Assembly: GCF_030295745.1 (NCBI RefSeq)
Contig: NZ_AP027291.1
Coordinates: forward strand, 1,054,001-1,118,000
From: Mycolicibacterium sp. TUM20985
GTDB lineage: Bacteria; Actinomycetota; Actinomycetes; Mycobacteriales; Mycobacteriaceae
DNA length: 64,000 nucleotides
Reading direction: 5' to 3'
This document shows positions 23,833-33,061 of this stretch, one piece after another. The notes under the pieces were generated by a model that worked only from the letters and a program-made list of their open reading frames with translations, had not been told where the DNA came from and made no database searches. Made by a program: the position numbers and the translations under genes. Position 1 is the stretch's first letter; every line of letters begins with the position of its first letter.

Positions 23833-25115
23833 CCGAGCAGGAACTGGCCACCGATATCGACTCGGTCGACTTCTTCACCAACGACAAGCTCCTTCAGGAT
23901 CCGTATCAGTATCTGGCTGCGGTGCGAAATGAGTGCCCGGTGCGCCGGGAACCCCATCACGACGTCGTGATGATCACGGGCTACGAGGAGGCGGTCGCGG
24001 TCTACAACGACAGTGAGCGCTTCTCGTCGTGCACGTCGGTCACCGGACCGTTTCCCGGCTTTCCCGTACCCCTTGAGGGCGAGGACATTTCGGAGTTGAT
24101 CACCAAGCACCGCAACGATCTCCCGTTCCACGATCAGCTGCCGAGCCTGGATCCGCCGATACACACCGATCACCGGGCGCTGCTGTCGCGAATGATCACG
24201 CCCAAACGCCTCAAGGAGAACGAGGACTTCATGTGGCGCCTGGCAGATCGTCAGTACGACGAGGCGCTCGCTGGCGGTGGCTGTGAATTCGTCGCCGACT
24301 TCGGCAACCCGTTCGCGATGCTCGTCATCGCCGATCTCCTCGGTGTCCCGGAGTCCGACTACGACGACTTCAAGGGTGAGTTGCTCAACTCGACTGGCAC
24401 CATCGGCAGCAGCGGTGGCGACGCGATGCACCACTCGCCGCTGGAGTACCTCTACGGCAAATTCACCGTGTACATCACCGAACGCCGTGAGAACCCACGC
24501 GACGACGTGCTGACCGGCCTTGCGTCGGCGGTCTTTCCCGACGGCAGCACCCCACCGGTGATCGACGTGGTGTGCGTGGCCGCCAACCTGTTCGCTGCCG
24601 GGCAGGAGACCACGGTCCGCCTGCTCAGCACCGCGGTGATGATGATCGCCGAGGACCCGGCGCTGCAGGCGAGGCTGCGCGCCGACCGCAGCCTGATCCC
24701 CGCCTTCATCGAGGAGGCACTCCGTTTCGAGAGTCCGATCCGCGGAGACTTCCGGCTGTCCAAGGTGCCCGTCACCATCGGGGGCGTCGATCTGCCCGCA
24801 GGGACGACGGTGATGTTGAACAACGCTGCGGCCAACCGTGACCCTCGCCGCTTCACCGACCCCGACACCTTCGATGTCGCACGCTCGAATGCGCGTCAGC
24901 ACATCGCCTTTGGCCGGGGACCACACAGTTGCCCGGGTGCCCCGCTCGCACGGGCCGAGGGAATGATCAGTCTCAATCGGCTGCTGGACCGGACCTCAAA
25001 CATCTGGATCGACGAGGACGAGCACGGGCCAATGGACAACCGGCGTTACCGCTACCTGCCCACCTTCATCCTGCGCGGACTCACCAAGCTGCACGTCGGA
25101 TTCAGCCCGGCCTGA
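23829..25115 (+). CDS. Cytochrome P450 monooxygenase
   Basis: 428-aa class I bacterial P450. I-helix AAGQETTVRL near residue 257, K-helix ExxR at Glu296-Arg299 (EALRFESP), and the heme loop FGRGPHSCPGAPLAR with Cys368 as iron ligand. The GTG start overlaps the upstream stop. It needs a ferredoxin and reductase, which must come from elsewhere in the genome. Situated between oxygenase and dehydrogenase genes, it probably hydroxylates a pathway intermediate. CYP family not assignable by eye. Confidence 0.94.
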   Translation: MTEQELATDIDSVDFFTNDKLLQDPYQYLAAVRNECPVRREPHHDVVMITGYEEAVAVYNDSERFSSCTSVTGPFPGFPVPLEGEDISELITKHRNDLPFHDQLPSLDPPIHTDHRALLSRMITPKRLKENEDFMWRLADRQYDEALAGGGCEFVADFGNPFAMLVIADLLGVPESDYDDFKGELLNSTGTIGSSGGDAMHHSPLEYLYGKFTVYITERRENPRDDVLTGLASAVFPDGSTPPVIDVVCVAANLFAAGQETTVRLLSTAVMMIAEDPALQARLRADRSLIPAFIEEALRFESPIRGDFRLSKVPVTIGGVDLPAGTTVMLNNAAANRDPRRFTDPDTFDVARSNARQHIAFGRGPHSCPGAPLARAEGMISLNRLLDRTSNIWIDEDEHGPMDNRRYRYLPTFILRGLTKLHVGFSPA

Positions 25116-25164
25116 CTTGCGGAACAGCCCCTTCCCTCGAACAGCAACAGAAGGACAAACGGCC

Positions 25165-25920
25165 ATGCCCTTTGACGGGACCACCGCAATCGTCACCGGC
25201 GGCGCCCAAGGCCTCGGCCTGGCGATCGCCGAAGCACTTGCGGCCCGCGGAACCAAGGTCGCCATCTTCGACCTCGCGACCGACCAGATCGCCACCGAAG
25301 TGGCCCGATTGCGCGGGCTGGGCGGAACAGTCAACGGCTACACCGTCGACGTCTCCAACCGGAGCCAGGTGCAGGCAGCCGTCGAGCAGGTGCGCGCCGA
25401 CCTCGGTCCGGTGCTGATCCTGATCAACAACGCCGGCATCGAGCAGTTCGGCAAGTTCTCCGAGATCACCGACGAGCAATGGGATCGCGTCATGGCGATT
25501 AACCTCCGCGGGCCGTTCATCTGCACTCAAGTGGTGTTGCCGGACATGCTGGAGGCGAAGTGGGGTCGAATCGTCAACCTGTCGTCCTCCAGCGCGCAAG
25601 GCGGGCAGTCTCACATGGCTGCCTACGTCAGCTCGAAGGCAGGTGTCATCGGCTTCACCAAGAGCCTCGCACTTGAGTTGGGGCCCAGGGGAATAACGGT
25701 CAACACTATTCCGCCGGGGATGGTTGTTACCCCGATGTTGGAGAAGGCGATAGCCGAGGGCCGATTCACCGGCTCGCTGGAACACTTCGCGAAGATCACC
25801 CCCGTTCGCCGCGCTGGGCGGCCCGAGGATATCGCCAATGCCGCGATATTCCTGTGCCAGGACGAATCCTCCTATGTCACAGGGCAAGTCATCGGTGTCA
25901 ATGGAGGCAGGCGAACATGA
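25165..25920 (+). CDS. Short-chain dehydrogenase/reductase
   Basis: 251-aa classical SDR. NAD(P) motif TGGAQGLG near residue 11, an acidic residue after beta2 (IFDLATDQ) pointing to NAD(H), NNAG, catalytic Ser in NLSSSS, Tyr-Lys in YVSSKAG, and the C-terminal VTGQVIGVNGGRRT. The ATG at 25165 with AGAAGGA upstream is chosen over an in-frame codon at 25117. It would oxidise a hydroxyl made by the P450 or Rieske enzyme. Overlaps the next gene by 4 bp. Confidence 0.93.
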   Translation: MPFDGTTAIVTGGAQGLGLAIAEALAARGTKVAIFDLATDQIATEVARLRGLGGTVNGYTVDVSNRSQVQAAVEQVRADLGPVLILINNAGIEQFGKFSEITDEQWDRVMAINLRGPFICTQVVLPDMLEAKWGRIVNLSSSSAQGGQSHMAAYVSSKAGVIGFTKSLALELGPRGITVNTIPPGMVVTPMLEKAIAEGRFTGSLEHFAKITPVRRAGRPEDIANAAIFLCQDESSYVTGQVIGVNGGRRT

Positions 25921-26516
25921 GTGAACCGCTACTCCCACCACTGCAGGAAGCGGAGTGGGGCGATGACGAGTACGCGGCGTTCGGTGCGCTGATGGGCCTG
26001 CCGGGGGAGCAGGTGCCGCGAGCGGGATCCGGCCACGCCGCCGACCCGCTGAAGTTCGACATCATTGGCCTGCTCGCGCGGCATCCCAAGATGGCCCGCA
26101 AGTTCCTGGCCTACAACGGGTGGCTGTTACAACGCGGCGAATTGTCCTTGAGGCTCCGTGAGTTGGCGGTGCTGAGGGTGGCGCACACCCGTCGCTCGGT
26201 GTTCTTCTGGGGCGAACACGTCAACATCGCCACCAAGGGTGGCGTCCCGGCCGACGACGTCGACCGGTTGGCTGATGGCAACGGCACCTTCGACGGATCC
26301 GACCTGATAGTGCTCGAAGCCACCGACGAACTGCTGGCCAACGGCAAGGCTAGCGCCGCGACGTGGCAACGCCTCGTCGTCGAACTCGGCACACACCAGG
26401 CGATGGAACTGATCTTCGTCGTCGGCACCTACGCGATGCTCGCGATGGCCTTCGACACCTGGGGACTGACACCACCGAAGGGCAGCGCAGCGTTGCCCGC
26501 TCCCCTCAGGGAGTAG
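25917..26516 (+). CDS. Carboxymuconolactone decarboxylase-family protein
   Basis: 199-aa AhpD/CMD-fold protein. The all-helical core includes LRLRELAVLRVAHTRRSVFFWGEHVNIATKGGVPADDVDRL, the family's central repeat, but the CxxC of AhpD is absent, so it is not a classic peroxidase. Related proteins accompany aromatic and terpenoid degradation clusters. The ATG overlaps the SDR stop. Reaction not predictable; decarboxylation or lactone chemistry is possible. Confidence 0.8.
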   Translation: MSEPLLPPLQEAEWGDDEYAAFGALMGLPGEQVPRAGSGHAADPLKFDIIGLLARHPKMARKFLAYNGWLLQRGELSLRLRELAVLRVAHTRRSVFFWGEHVNIATKGGVPADDVDRLADGNGTFDGSDLIVLEATDELLANGKASAATWQRLVVELGTHQAMELIFVVGTYAMLAMAFDTWGLTPPKGSAALPAPLRE

Positions 26517-26540
26517 ACCAACTTGGAGGAGTGAACCGAA

Positions 26541-28019
26541 ATGACAACTGTGCACACGGGTGTGCTGGCGGGCGATGAGCGCATGCTCATCGACGGAGAG
26601 TTGCAGACCACCAGCAGTGGCGCGACGTTCGACGTCATCCACCCCGGCAGTGAGGAAGTCGCCGGCCAGGCCACCGATGGCACGGTCGCCGACATGGAAC
26701 GCGCCATTGGCGCGGCACGCCGGGCATTCGACGAAGGGCAGTGGTCACGTGACGTGGATTTCCGCTACCACTGCTTGATCCAACTCGCCGACGCCCTAGA
26801 GCGGGACAAGGAGCGGCTGCGACGGATCCTGATCACCGAGGTGGGCTGTCCGGTCAGCGTGACGGGCAGCCAGATCGAGGATCCGATCAACGAGGTGCGG
26901 CACTGGGCCGAGCACGGGCGGGCATTCGATTACGAGGTCGACAACGGCATCCACGAAACTCAGCTGGGTCCGGTGCACCGCAAGATCTTCTACGAATCTG
27001 TCGGCGTTGTTGGGGCGATCACTCCATGGAACGTGCCGTTCTATCTGAACATCGCCCAGACCATTCCGGCACTGATGGCCGGTAATACCGTGGTGCTCAA
27101 GCCGGCTCAGTTGACGCCGTGGTCGGGCAGCGAGTTGGGCCGCATCGTGGCCCAGGAGACCGACATCCCAGCCGGGGTATTCAACGTGGTGGTCGCAGGC
27201 GCGAACGAGGTCGGCGCTGCATTGTCGGCGGACCCGCGGGTGGACATGATCACCTTCACCGGATCCACTGCTACCGGGCGCGCCATCCTGGCGGCCGGAG
27301 CGGCGACGGTGAAGAGGACGCTGCTGGAGTTGGGTGGCAAGTCGGCTCACATCGTCCTCGACGACGCCGACTTCAACGCGTCGCTGCCGCTGGCCGCGAT
27401 GATGGCCTGTGTCATGTCGGGCCAGTCCTGTATTCTGCCATCACGAATCCTGCTGCCGCGCAGCCGCTATGAAGAAGGTCTTGGGATTCTCAAGGCGATG
27501 ATGGAGGGCTTCCCCGTCGGCGACCCGTGGACCCCGGGCAACATGCAGGGTCCGCAGATCAGCGCCACTCAACGGAACAAGGTGCTTGGCTTGATCAAAT
27601 CCGGCATCGACTCCGGCGGGCGTCTGATCACCGGCGGCGGAATCCCCGATCACCTGCCCGTCGGCTATTACGTGCAACCCACCCTGCTCGCGGACGTGGA
27701 TCCGAACGCCCAGGTCGCGCGGGAGGAAATCTTCGGCCCCGTGCTGACCGTCACGCCGTACGACACCGACGACGAGGCCGTCGACATTGCCAACAACTCG
27801 ATCTACGGCCTCTCCGGCGAGGTCTCCAGCGGTGACGTCGACCGCGCTCTGGCCATCGCGCGACGGATGCGCACAGGCAACGTCACGATCAACGGCAAGA
27901 GCCACTTCGGCATCAACAGCCCATTCGGAGGCACCAAGCAGTCCGGGCTCGGACGGCGTAACGGTGAGGAAGGCTTCAAGGAATACCTGGAGTCCAAGAC
28001 CGTCGGCATGCCGGTATAG
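26541..28019 (+). CDS. Aldehyde dehydrogenase
   Basis: 492-aa NAD(P)-dependent aldehyde dehydrogenase. Motifs in order: TPWNVPFYLNIAQTIPAL, cofactor FTGSTATGRAI, catalytic Glu in LELGGKSAHIVL, catalytic Cys in MSGQSCILPSR, EEIFGPVLTV, and the C-terminal FGGTKQSGLGR. A TTGGAGGAG ribosome site is 9 nt from the ATG. It would convert an aldehyde intermediate of this pathway to the acid before CoA-dependent steps. Confidence 0.95.
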   Translation: MTTVHTGVLAGDERMLIDGELQTTSSGATFDVIHPGSEEVAGQATDGTVADMERAIGAARRAFDEGQWSRDVDFRYHCLIQLADALERDKERLRRILITEVGCPVSVTGSQIEDPINEVRHWAEHGRAFDYEVDNGIHETQLGPVHRKIFYESVGVVGAITPWNVPFYLNIAQTIPALMAGNTVVLKPAQLTPWSGSELGRIVAQETDIPAGVFNVVVAGANEVGAALSADPRVDMITFTGSTATGRAILAAGAATVKRTLLELGGKSAHIVLDDADFNASLPLAAMMACVMSGQSCILPSRILLPRSRYEEGLGILKAMMEGFPVGDPWTPGNMQGPQISATQRNKVLGLIKSGIDSGGRLITGGGIPDHLPVGYYVQPTLLADVDPNAQVAREEIFGPVLTVTPYDTDDEAVDIANNSIYGLSGEVSSGDVDRALAIARRMRTGNVTINGKSHFGINSPFGGTKQSGLGRRNGEEGFKEYLESKTVGMPV

Positions 28020-28031
28020 GAGCATCGGTCA

Positions 28032-28454
28032 ATGGACCTCCAGCAAATCAGCGACGAACTCGAGATCAACGGACTGCTCACCAGGTATGCCCGGGCCGTC
28101 GACGCGAAGGACTGGGAGTTGTATCGCTCGCTGTTCACCGACGACGCGTACATCGACTACTCCGCGGCGGGTGCGGCGGCAGGTCCCCGCGACGAGGTCG
28201 TCGACTGGTTCAGCCAGAATTTCGGAGCGGTTCCGTGGACCATGCACTACATCACAAACGTCGATATCCAACTCGACGGTGACGATGCGCACGTGCGGGC
28301 GATGTTCTACAACCCAATGCAGCTGCCCGGGATGGAGGAACCGAGTTACTGCGGCGGCTACTACCACCACGAACTCGTTCGTACACCGAACGGGTGGCGC
28401 AGCCGCAATCTGCGCGAGGAGAGCCTCTGGTTCACCAACGCGCCGACGAAATAG
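28032..28454 (+). CDS. NTF2/SnoaL-like protein 3
   Basis: 140-aa SnoaL-like protein of the type MDLQQISDELEINGLLTRYARAVDAKDWELYRSLFTDDAYIDYS, a recognisable start for this superfamily, which includes dehydratases and isomerases. Candidate active-site residues are the Tyr/Asp of RYARAVD and the His of TMHYITNVD. ATG 12 bp after the aldehyde dehydrogenase stop. Third NTF2-like gene in the operon. Confidence 0.82.
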   Translation: MDLQQISDELEINGLLTRYARAVDAKDWELYRSLFTDDAYIDYSAAGAAAGPRDEVVDWFSQNFGAVPWTMHYITNVDIQLDGDDAHVRAMFYNPMQLPGMEEPSYCGGYYHHELVRTPNGWRSRNLREESLWFTNAPTK

Positions 28455-28474
28455 CGAATTTAGCGAAGGCGACA

Positions 28475-29368
28475 ATGAAAATCTGGACGGGCACGGCGTT
28501 CATGCACACCTCCGAGGCGGTTCCGGTGGCCCGCATGCTCGATGAGGCTGGCTTCGACGGCATCGTGGTCTCCGATCACATGATCTATCCACGTAAATTG
28601 TCGTCACCGTATCCGTCGCCGACCGGCAAGCCAATGTGGACACCCGATACGGCCTGGCCCGATTCCTGGGTGCTCATCGGCGCGATGGCCGCCGTGACGA
28701 CCAAGATCCGGTTCACCAACGCGGTCTACATCGCACCGGCGCGCCCACTGTTGGAGGTCGCCAAACAAGTGGCTACCGCTGCGGTCATCTCCGGTGATCG
28801 GGTCGCGCTGACCGTTGGGGCCGGATGGATGCGCGAAGAGTTCGAACTGATGGGCCAGGACTTCGGCAACCGCGGCAAACGGCTCGACGAGATGATCGAG
28901 GCCCTGCCCGCGCTGTGGCGCGGAGGCTGGGTGTCGTGGAACGGAAAGTACTACCAGATACCGGAATTGATGATCGAACCGCATCCGTCGGCGCCGGTGC
29001 CGATCATGTGCGGCGGAGAGTCCGAGGCGGCGCTGCGGCGGGCGGCACGCCTGTGCTGCGGGTGGGTCGGCAATGCCTACGCGTGGGAGGACGCCAGCCT
29101 GAAGGTGCGGACGCTCAACACCATGCGACGCGAATACGGCAGGGAGAACGAGCCGTTCGACATCGTGCTCGCGATACGCGAGCCCGCCACGGTCGAGCTG
29201 TTCAAGCGCGCCGAGGACATCGGGGTCACAGCAGTAATGTGCAGTCCCTGGGCGATGGCCGATGACGTTGCCTCCGGCGCCCACGATACGTTCAAACTCG
29301 CCGCCGACCGATACCGGGAACCCATCGAGAGGTTCGCCCAAGACATCCTGGCCAAGGTGCACGAGTGA
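28475..29368 (+). CDS. LLM-class (F420-type) oxidoreductase
   Basis: 297-aa luciferase-like TIM-barrel oxidoreductase. Family features: TGTAFMHTSEAVPVARMLDEAGFDGIVVSDH at the start, then RVALTVGAGWMREEFELMGQDFGNRGKRLDEMIEALPALWRGG and PIMCGGESEAALRRAARLCCGWV. In mycobacteria such proteins often use F420; FMN cannot be excluded. ATG 28475 is chosen over a frame beginning inside the upstream gene. 20 bp after the NTF2-like gene, same operon. Confidence 0.9.
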   Translation: MKIWTGTAFMHTSEAVPVARMLDEAGFDGIVVSDHMIYPRKLSSPYPSPTGKPMWTPDTAWPDSWVLIGAMAAVTTKIRFTNAVYIAPARPLLEVAKQVATAAVISGDRVALTVGAGWMREEFELMGQDFGNRGKRLDEMIEALPALWRGGWVSWNGKYYQIPELMIEPHPSAPVPIMCGGESEAALRRAARLCCGWVGNAYAWEDASLKVRTLNTMRREYGRENEPFDIVLAIREPATVELFKRAEDIGVTAVMCSPWAMADDVASGAHDTFKLAADRYREPIERFAQDILAKVHE

Positions 29369-29420
29369 TCCGCATGGACGAGAGCGATAGGCCACACACA
29401 TTGTCAATCAAGGAGATTCG

Positions 29421-30254
29421 ATGACGAAGACTGCTGACCCAGCGCCGAGCCCCCGTCCGCCGGAGGGTGATTGGCTGGGTACGCCGTTCCTGAAGTTCAC
29501 CCGCGAGGGTGCGTTCGGCGTATGCACTCTGGATCGTCCCGAAGCGCGCAACGCGATGACGCCTGCGATGTACTTCGGTATCAGATACGCGGTCCGCCAC
29601 GTCGACGCCGACCCCGACCTCGCGGGGCTGCTGATCACCGGCACCGGCGACGTGTTCGCACCGGGCGGGGACATGGGCGGCGGTGGCGCCGACAACTGGT
29701 TGACCTACGGTTCAGCCCTCGGGATGGACGTCACGCCGTTCGAGACGTTGCGCCAATCGGTCAAGCCGGTGGTGTCGGCGGTCAACGGACTCTGTCAGGG
29801 CGGCGGTCTGCAGATCGCGATGTGCAGCGACATGGCGGTCGTCAGTGAGCGGGCCACGTTTCGGGTGCCCGAGTTGTACCGCGGCATCGCCGACACCTAC
29901 TACAGCCACATGCTGGCGCGGTTGATCGGGCCGGTGCGGACCCGCGACCTGATGTTCACCGGCCGGACGCTGACTGCTGATGAGGCCAGGGACTGGGGCA
30001 TGGTGGCGCGGGTGGTCCCGCACGACGAACTGCTCGGCAGGGCTCGCGAGGTGTTGGCTCAGTGCTGCCGCACCGCCCCAAGGGCCAGGACCGTCGTCAA
30101 GTCCAGCCTCGACAATTACCTCGGCCTCTACGACAGGATCGGCATGCAGGCCAGTCTGGGCGAGCCCGAATCGGTCGAGGGTTTCATGGCCTTCAAGGAA
30201 CGGCGCTCTCCCAGTTGGGTGCATCCGGACCTGCAGATCGACGGACGGCTGTGA
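29421..30254 (+). CDS. Enoyl-CoA hydratase/isomerase family protein
   Basis: 277-aa crotonase-fold protein. Substrate loop LDRPEARNAMTPAM, oxyanion hole VNGLCQGGGLQIAMCSDMAV, and the segment FRVPELYRGIADTYYSHMLARLIG where a catalytic Glu is expected (Glu in PELYRG). The C-terminal half ends in KERRSPSWVHPDL. Preceded by AAGGAG. Indicates that the pathway reaches CoA esters, although no CoA ligase lies in the cluster. Confidence 0.92.
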   Translation: MTKTADPAPSPRPPEGDWLGTPFLKFTREGAFGVCTLDRPEARNAMTPAMYFGIRYAVRHVDADPDLAGLLITGTGDVFAPGGDMGGGGADNWLTYGSALGMDVTPFETLRQSVKPVVSAVNGLCQGGGLQIAMCSDMAVVSERATFRVPELYRGIADTYYSHMLARLIGPVRTRDLMFTGRTLTADEARDWGMVARVVPHDELLGRAREVLAQCCRTAPRARTVVKSSLDNYLGLYDRIGMQASLGEPESVEGFMAFKERRSPSWVHPDLQIDGRL

Positions 30255-30296
30255 ACCAGCTGCGACGCGGGGAGCGCACGGGAGGGATATGCGGCG

Positions 30297-30827
30297 ATGA
30301 CCGACTACCTCCGTGATCTGTTCGGACTCACCGGCAACGTCGCAGTGGTGACCGGTGGCGCCAACGGAATCGGCCTGGGTATCGCAACGGTGTTGGCGGA
30401 AGCGGAGCGTCCGTCGTGCTCGCCGACCGGGACGGTGAGGGCGCTCGGCGCAAGGCTGCGACCCTGACTGCGTTGGGGCTCAACGAGGTTGCGGTCATCG
30501 TGGATCTTGCTGACGAGCAATCGATCGCTGATTCGTGCGCCGACATCGTGGCGAATGTCGGTGCGCCGTGGCTCTTGGTCAACAACGCCGCTTTGCAGGA
30601 CCGCGAGCCACTTCTCGAGGCCACTGCGACGGGGTGGGACCGGATCCATGCGGTCAATGCGGTTCTGCCCGGCGCGGTCATCACACCCGGTGCGATAGAC
30701 GCCAAGGCCGTACTCAGCGACGGACCCGCGACGCGTCAGACGCCGATCGGCTTTCAGGAGCCGCGCGAGAGCCCGCCCGGTCACGAATCAGGTGCTTGCG
30801 GTCGATGGAGGATTCTCGATTAGTTGA
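30297..30827 (+). pseudogene. Broken short-chain dehydrogenase
   Basis: An SDR remnant in several frames. It starts intact (MTDYLRDLFGLTGNVAVVTGGANGIGLG), then loses frame near 30400 (SVVLADRDGEGARRKA continues in another frame), keeps WLLVNNAALQD, lacks the catalytic Ser-Tyr-Lys core by internal deletion after DRIHAVN, resumes at AVLPGAVITPGAI, and ends with VTNQVLAVDGGFSIS in a third frame. At least two frameshifts and one deletion: not functional. Confidence 0.85.
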
Positions 30828-31215
30828 CGGGAGCCAGGGCCGGCGGGCTTCGGTCAGCGAAGCATTCCGTGTCAACCGCAAAGCAGCGGCGTCTGGCATC
30901 GCCAAGACGACGATCTACCGGCGATACCGCGACCGGCGCGATGTCTTGTCACAGGCGCTGTCGCGCTTGGCCTCGCCGGCCCCGCTGGATCCGCGGGTTG
31001 AACCGCCCGAACGGCTGCGGTGGCTCATCAGACACGCAGTCGAAACCATCGAAGGTGGTGTCGGTCTCGGCGCCTACATTGCCGAACATGCCCGGAGCGG
31101 AAGTGTCGCGGCCGGCTGGAACAAAGGCTGTTCGATCTGTTCTGTCCGGCGGTGCAGCCCGCGGGGCGCCGGTGACGAGCAGCATGGTGAACGGTTCGTC
31201 GGGGGGTGGCGATGA
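30805..31215 (+). pseudogene. TetR-family regulator remnant
   Basis: Residual TetR-type helix-turn-helix (ASGIAKTTIYRRYRDRRDVLSQALSRLASP) with the first helices missing or altered and only about 60 residues of ligand domain before the frame degenerates into Arg/Cys-rich sequence. Real family members are ~190-210 aa. Overlaps the end of the broken SDR. Marks the decaying right border of the catabolic cluster. Confidence 0.7.
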
Positions 31216-31282
31216 CCCTCGACCCGGTCGGCACGCTTGGCTTCGGAACCAACGGGGCACTGACCGCTGTGCGCGCCGTGCG

Positions 31283-32899
31283 TCAGGGCGCGTGGCGAGT
31301 TTGGCCCGGTCCGGAAGCCTTGGCGGCGTACATCGCGGCATCCGCTGCGGCCAGGAGCTCAGACGCATCGCGATCGTCGTCGGACATCACCGCGACCACT
31401 CCGATGCTCGCGGTGATGGTGATCTCGGCCTTGCGGTAGCGGATCGGCTTAGACGCCGCGCGGTGCAGCTCACCGACGAGCCGATCGATGCCCGGCCGAT
31501 CGATGAGGTCGAAGAGCAACACCACGAATTCATCGCCGGCTAGCCGCGCGATGACGTCTCCGTCGCGCAGGGCATCGCCCATCCGGGTCGCCGCAGTGGT
31601 CAGTACGACGTCACCGGCGCTGTGGCCGTACGAGTCGTTGATGAGCTTGACGCCGTCCATGTCGATGAAGAGCACTGCGCTAACCCGGTTTTCGGCCTCC
31701 GGTGCGAGCGAGGCGGCGAGCCGATTCAGCGCGTGCGACCGGTTGGGCAGGCCGGTCAGCGGGTCGTGGTCGACGGCGTGGGCCAGTTGTTCACTGGCGA
31801 GTTTCTGTGCGGTCACGTCCACGAAGGTGCAGAGCACCTGCGAATGTTCGGGATGATCTGGAGCCAGGAGGCGGACGCTGACGGACAACCACACCCTGTG
31901 CCCGTCGGTGTGGTCGATGCCAATCGTGCGTTCGGTCTGCGGGATGCCGGACTCCACGGCCCGCTGTAGCGGATTGGCGGGTGGAGCGATCGGTCGCCCG
32001 GCTGCGTCGAAGAGGGGAATGTCCGCCGCGAACGGGGTCTTGCTCTTCGTGATTCCCTCGGCGATCCGCCACGCCGTCGGGTTGGCCGACTCCATCGCAC
32101 CGTCGAAGCTGAACACCGCGACCCCGGCGTCCATGGCCGTCACGACGGCCTCGAAGTGGCGTTCGGCGCGACGCAGGGCGGTGAGATCCGCACATACGAG
32201 CACGTAGCCGCCATCGGTGACCGCGGCCGACACCCGGACCGACCGGGGGGAACCGTCGCCAGCGACGTGCGTCATATGCAGCACGCCACCACGCGTGGAC
32301 AACTGCTCCGCATCCACGGGGACGCCGACCGCGTCGCTCACGGTAAGGCTGAGGACCTGTCCGACGCTGCGTCCATAGATGATTTCGGCGGCCGCGTTCC
32401 AGCTCGTGACTGCGCCCAACGGGGAGACGCCGATGACGGCGTCGCTGACGTGGTCGAGCAGGGCCGCCTGGTACTTCAGGACCGCGGCGGTCTTGACGGT
32501 GGTCAGGTCCCGGAAGTTGGTCACGACCGCGGGGCGGCCGTCCCACTCCACCCGCATCGAGGTCGCCTCCACGTCGCGGGCGGAACCTCGGGGACGATCC
32601 ATCACCACTTCGGACGGCTGCGACGAATCACCGTCCCGTTGCAGCCCGTCGAGTCGTCGCTCGACGGCGGTCATCGAATCCGCATGGACGAACTCCGCGA
32701 GCCGTCTGCCGATCAATCCCACCGCGGGATCCACGCCCATCCAGCGGACGGCAGCCGCGTTCGCGAAGACGATTCGCCCGTCTTGATGCGCGCAGATGCC
32801 GTCAGACGACATCTCCGCCAAGCGGACGAAACGTTGCTGGAAGAGCGCGGCAGCATCGGGACCGACGTCAGCGGAACCCTTCCCCGCCGTACGCACCAT
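31283..32899 (-). CDS. PAS-PAS-PAS-GGDEF protein (probable diguanylate cyclase)
   Basis: 538-aa soluble sensor. Three PAS-like domains (about residues 24-140, 145-240 and 260-375, with DISxxxAQK-type linkers such as VDVTAQKLASEQLAHAVDHDPLTGLPNR leading in) precede a C-terminal GGDEF domain (~385-535). The signature is AGDEF with metal ligands in FIDMDGVKLIND, so cyclase activity is plausible. No EAL domain. Would make c-di-GMP in response to a small-molecule, redox or light signal. Monocistronic, facing the decayed end of the catabolic cluster. Confidence 0.92.
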   Translation of the reverse strand: MVRTAGKGSADVGPDAAALFQQRFVRLAEMSSDGICAHQDGRIVFANAAAVRWMGVDPAVGLIGRRLAEFVHADSMTAVERRLDGLQRDGDSSQPSEVVMDRPRGSARDVEATSMRVEWDGRPAVVTNFRDLTTVKTAAVLKYQAALLDHVSDAVIGVSPLGAVTSWNAAAEIIYGRSVGQVLSLTVSDAVGVPVDAEQLSTRGGVLHMTHVAGDGSPRSVRVSAAVTDGGYVLVCADLTALRRAERHFEAVVTAMDAGVAVFSFDGAMESANPTAWRIAEGITKSKTPFAADIPLFDAAGRPIAPPANPLQRAVESGIPQTERTIGIDHTDGHRVWLSVSVRLLAPDHPEHSQVLCTFVDVTAQKLASEQLAHAVDHDPLTGLPNRSHALNRLAASLAPEAENRVSAVLFIDMDGVKLINDSYGHSAGDVVLTTAATRMGDALRDGDVIARLAGDEFVVLLFDLIDRPGIDRLVGELHRAASKPIRYRKAEITITASIGVVAVMSDDDRDASELLAAADAAMYAAKASGPGQTRHAP

Positions 32900-33061
32900 G
32901 GACTCCCCAGCCTGGTCAGCGACCCTCGATCCCCAAGGCTACCTCGGTGTCATCTTCGTCCGCCCCGGCCGAGGTCGAGCTAGCTCGAGCGGTGACCGAG
33001 TCGCTCGGCCGAGCCGACCAGATTGCCGAGCCCCCGAATGGGGAATCGGTGTCCCGTGAGC

